From assembly GCA_001600555.1 (NCBI GenBank), contig BCKH01000004.1, positions 4,156,083 to 4,220,082 on the forward strand: a stretch of 64,000 bases of DNA, in the 5' to 3' direction. Positions 63,631 through 64,000 of the stretch are shown here, piece after piece (the stretch's first letter is position 1; every line of letters starts with the position of its first letter). Under the pieces are notes generated by a model, which saw only the letters and a list, made by a program, of their open reading frames with translations, did no database searches and had not been told where the DNA came from. The stretch comes from Albophoma yamanashiensis. Taxonomy: Eukaryota; Ascomycota; Sordariomycetes; Hypocreales; Ophiocordycipitaceae. The position numbers and the translations under genes are program-made.

Positions 63631-64000
63631 ATGAATCCGGCCAGCCGGCTGTTCTACCTCTCCGTCTTCGCTCTCTGGGCATCGCCGTCGGCTTGCGCCT
63701 CGGCTCCTGAGAGCGACTGCGCCGTAAGCCGCGTCGCCGCGAGGCCACTCTCCAGCCCTGCTTCTGAACTGACACGCCTTCCGCCCGAGCAGATCTCGTC
63801 CAAGGCCATCGTCGGCGATGCCTGCGCCTCGTATGCCACGCTGGAGAAGCTCAACGGCCACGTCAAGCCGTCCCTCGACACCCTCGTCCAGACCACCGAC
63901 TTCTTCTCCTACTTCCGCCTCAACCTCTTCAATAAGCAGTGCCCCTTCTGGGACGACAGCAACGGCGTCTGCGGAAACATAGGGTGCGCCGTGGAGACGC
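63631..64000 (+). CDS. ero1: Endoplasmic reticulum oxidoreductin Ero1 (5' part; continues beyond window)
   Basis: The visible part is 63631..63723 and 63793..>64000, with a proposed 69-bp intron (GTAAGC..GAGCAG). The intron is a multiple of three and stop-free, so an unspliced reading is also open. The spliced form gives ESDCAISSKAIVGDACASY, which fits the family better. A signal peptide covers about residues 1-22. The window ends in CPFWDDSNGVCGNIGC, the conserved Ero1 segment that carries the shuttle cysteines. Ero1 is the FAD-dependent thiol oxidase that reoxidises protein disulfide isomerase in the ER. The catalytic CxxCxxC centre and FAD-binding part lie outside the window. Confidence 0.93.
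   Translation, partial: MNPASRLFYLSVFALWASPSACASAPESDCAVSRVAARPLSSPASELTRLPPEQISSKAIVGDACASYATLEKLNGHVKPSLDTLVQTTDFFSYFRLNLFNKQCPFWDDSNGVCGNIGCAVET

Noticed and set aside
1..64000. Intact transposons, long terminal repeats, CRISPR arrays or bacterial-type operons
   Set aside because: No transposase or reverse-transcriptase motif, no paired long terminal repeats and no regularly spaced repeats were seen. The genes are eukaryotic and individually promoted.

Overview
This window is nuclear DNA of a filamentous ascomycete, most likely a Sordariomycete and possibly Hypocreales. The genes carry short introns (about 48-90 bp) with GT..AG ends and CTAAC/CTGAC branch points. There is an intron-bearing nuclear tRNA, no operon structure, and GC-rich conserved genes separated by AT-richer accessory stretches. 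Recognisable orthologues include CFT1, HEM3, ILV1, USB1, CKS1, ERO1, a Pal1-family protein, LMBD1, a mitochondrial BI-1/GHITM protein and MsrA. The species cannot be named from the sequence alone.

Left end (0.6-6.4 kb): three adjacent genes form a partial galactosaminogalactan (GAG) exopolysaccharide cluster. They are a spherulin-4/GH135 (Sph3-like) hydrolase, a membrane-anchored GH114 endo-galactosaminidase (Ega3-like) and a secreted polysaccharide deacetylase (Agd3-like). Order matches my memory of the Aspergillus fumigatus cluster, but the Sph3-like protein has no visible membrane anchor, and the epimerase and glycosyltransferase genes are not in the window.

6.4-13.9 kb is AT-rich and gene-poor. 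It holds an intron-containing tRNA-Pro(AGG), a decayed kinase/APH fragment, a 43-bp tandem duplication, one hypothetical gene and a seven-transmembrane protein gene.

13.9-38 kb is mostly housekeeping. It contains a secreted GH76 mannanase, a Tyr/Gly/Gln-rich PPxY protein, threonine deaminase with an upstream CPC1/Gcn4 site, and a 993-aa protein combining two cyclic-nucleotide-binding domains, an F-box and leucine-rich repeats. These are followed by a mitochondrial BI-1 protein, MsrA, an unrecognised four-exon gene, an ANCHR-like B-box protein, LMBD1 and porphobilinogen deaminase.

38-48.9 kb is an accessory island. It holds two secreted cysteine-rich proteins with apparent Kex2 sites, a small cytosolic protein resembling the pro-region of one of them, an AflR-like Zn2Cys6 regulator, a small two-exon C2H2 protein, a protein with a possible Cys-His-Asp triad, and an acidic disordered protein. 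The spacers hold short repeats and GC-rich inverted repeats.

49-64 kb returns to conserved genes: CFT1 (CPSF160), a Pal1-family morphology protein, USB1, CKS1 and the 5' part of ERO1. ERO1 is preceded by two exact CAGCGTG unfolded-protein-response cores. All splice models here were built by eye from reading frame and splice consensus, so transcript evidence should override them.
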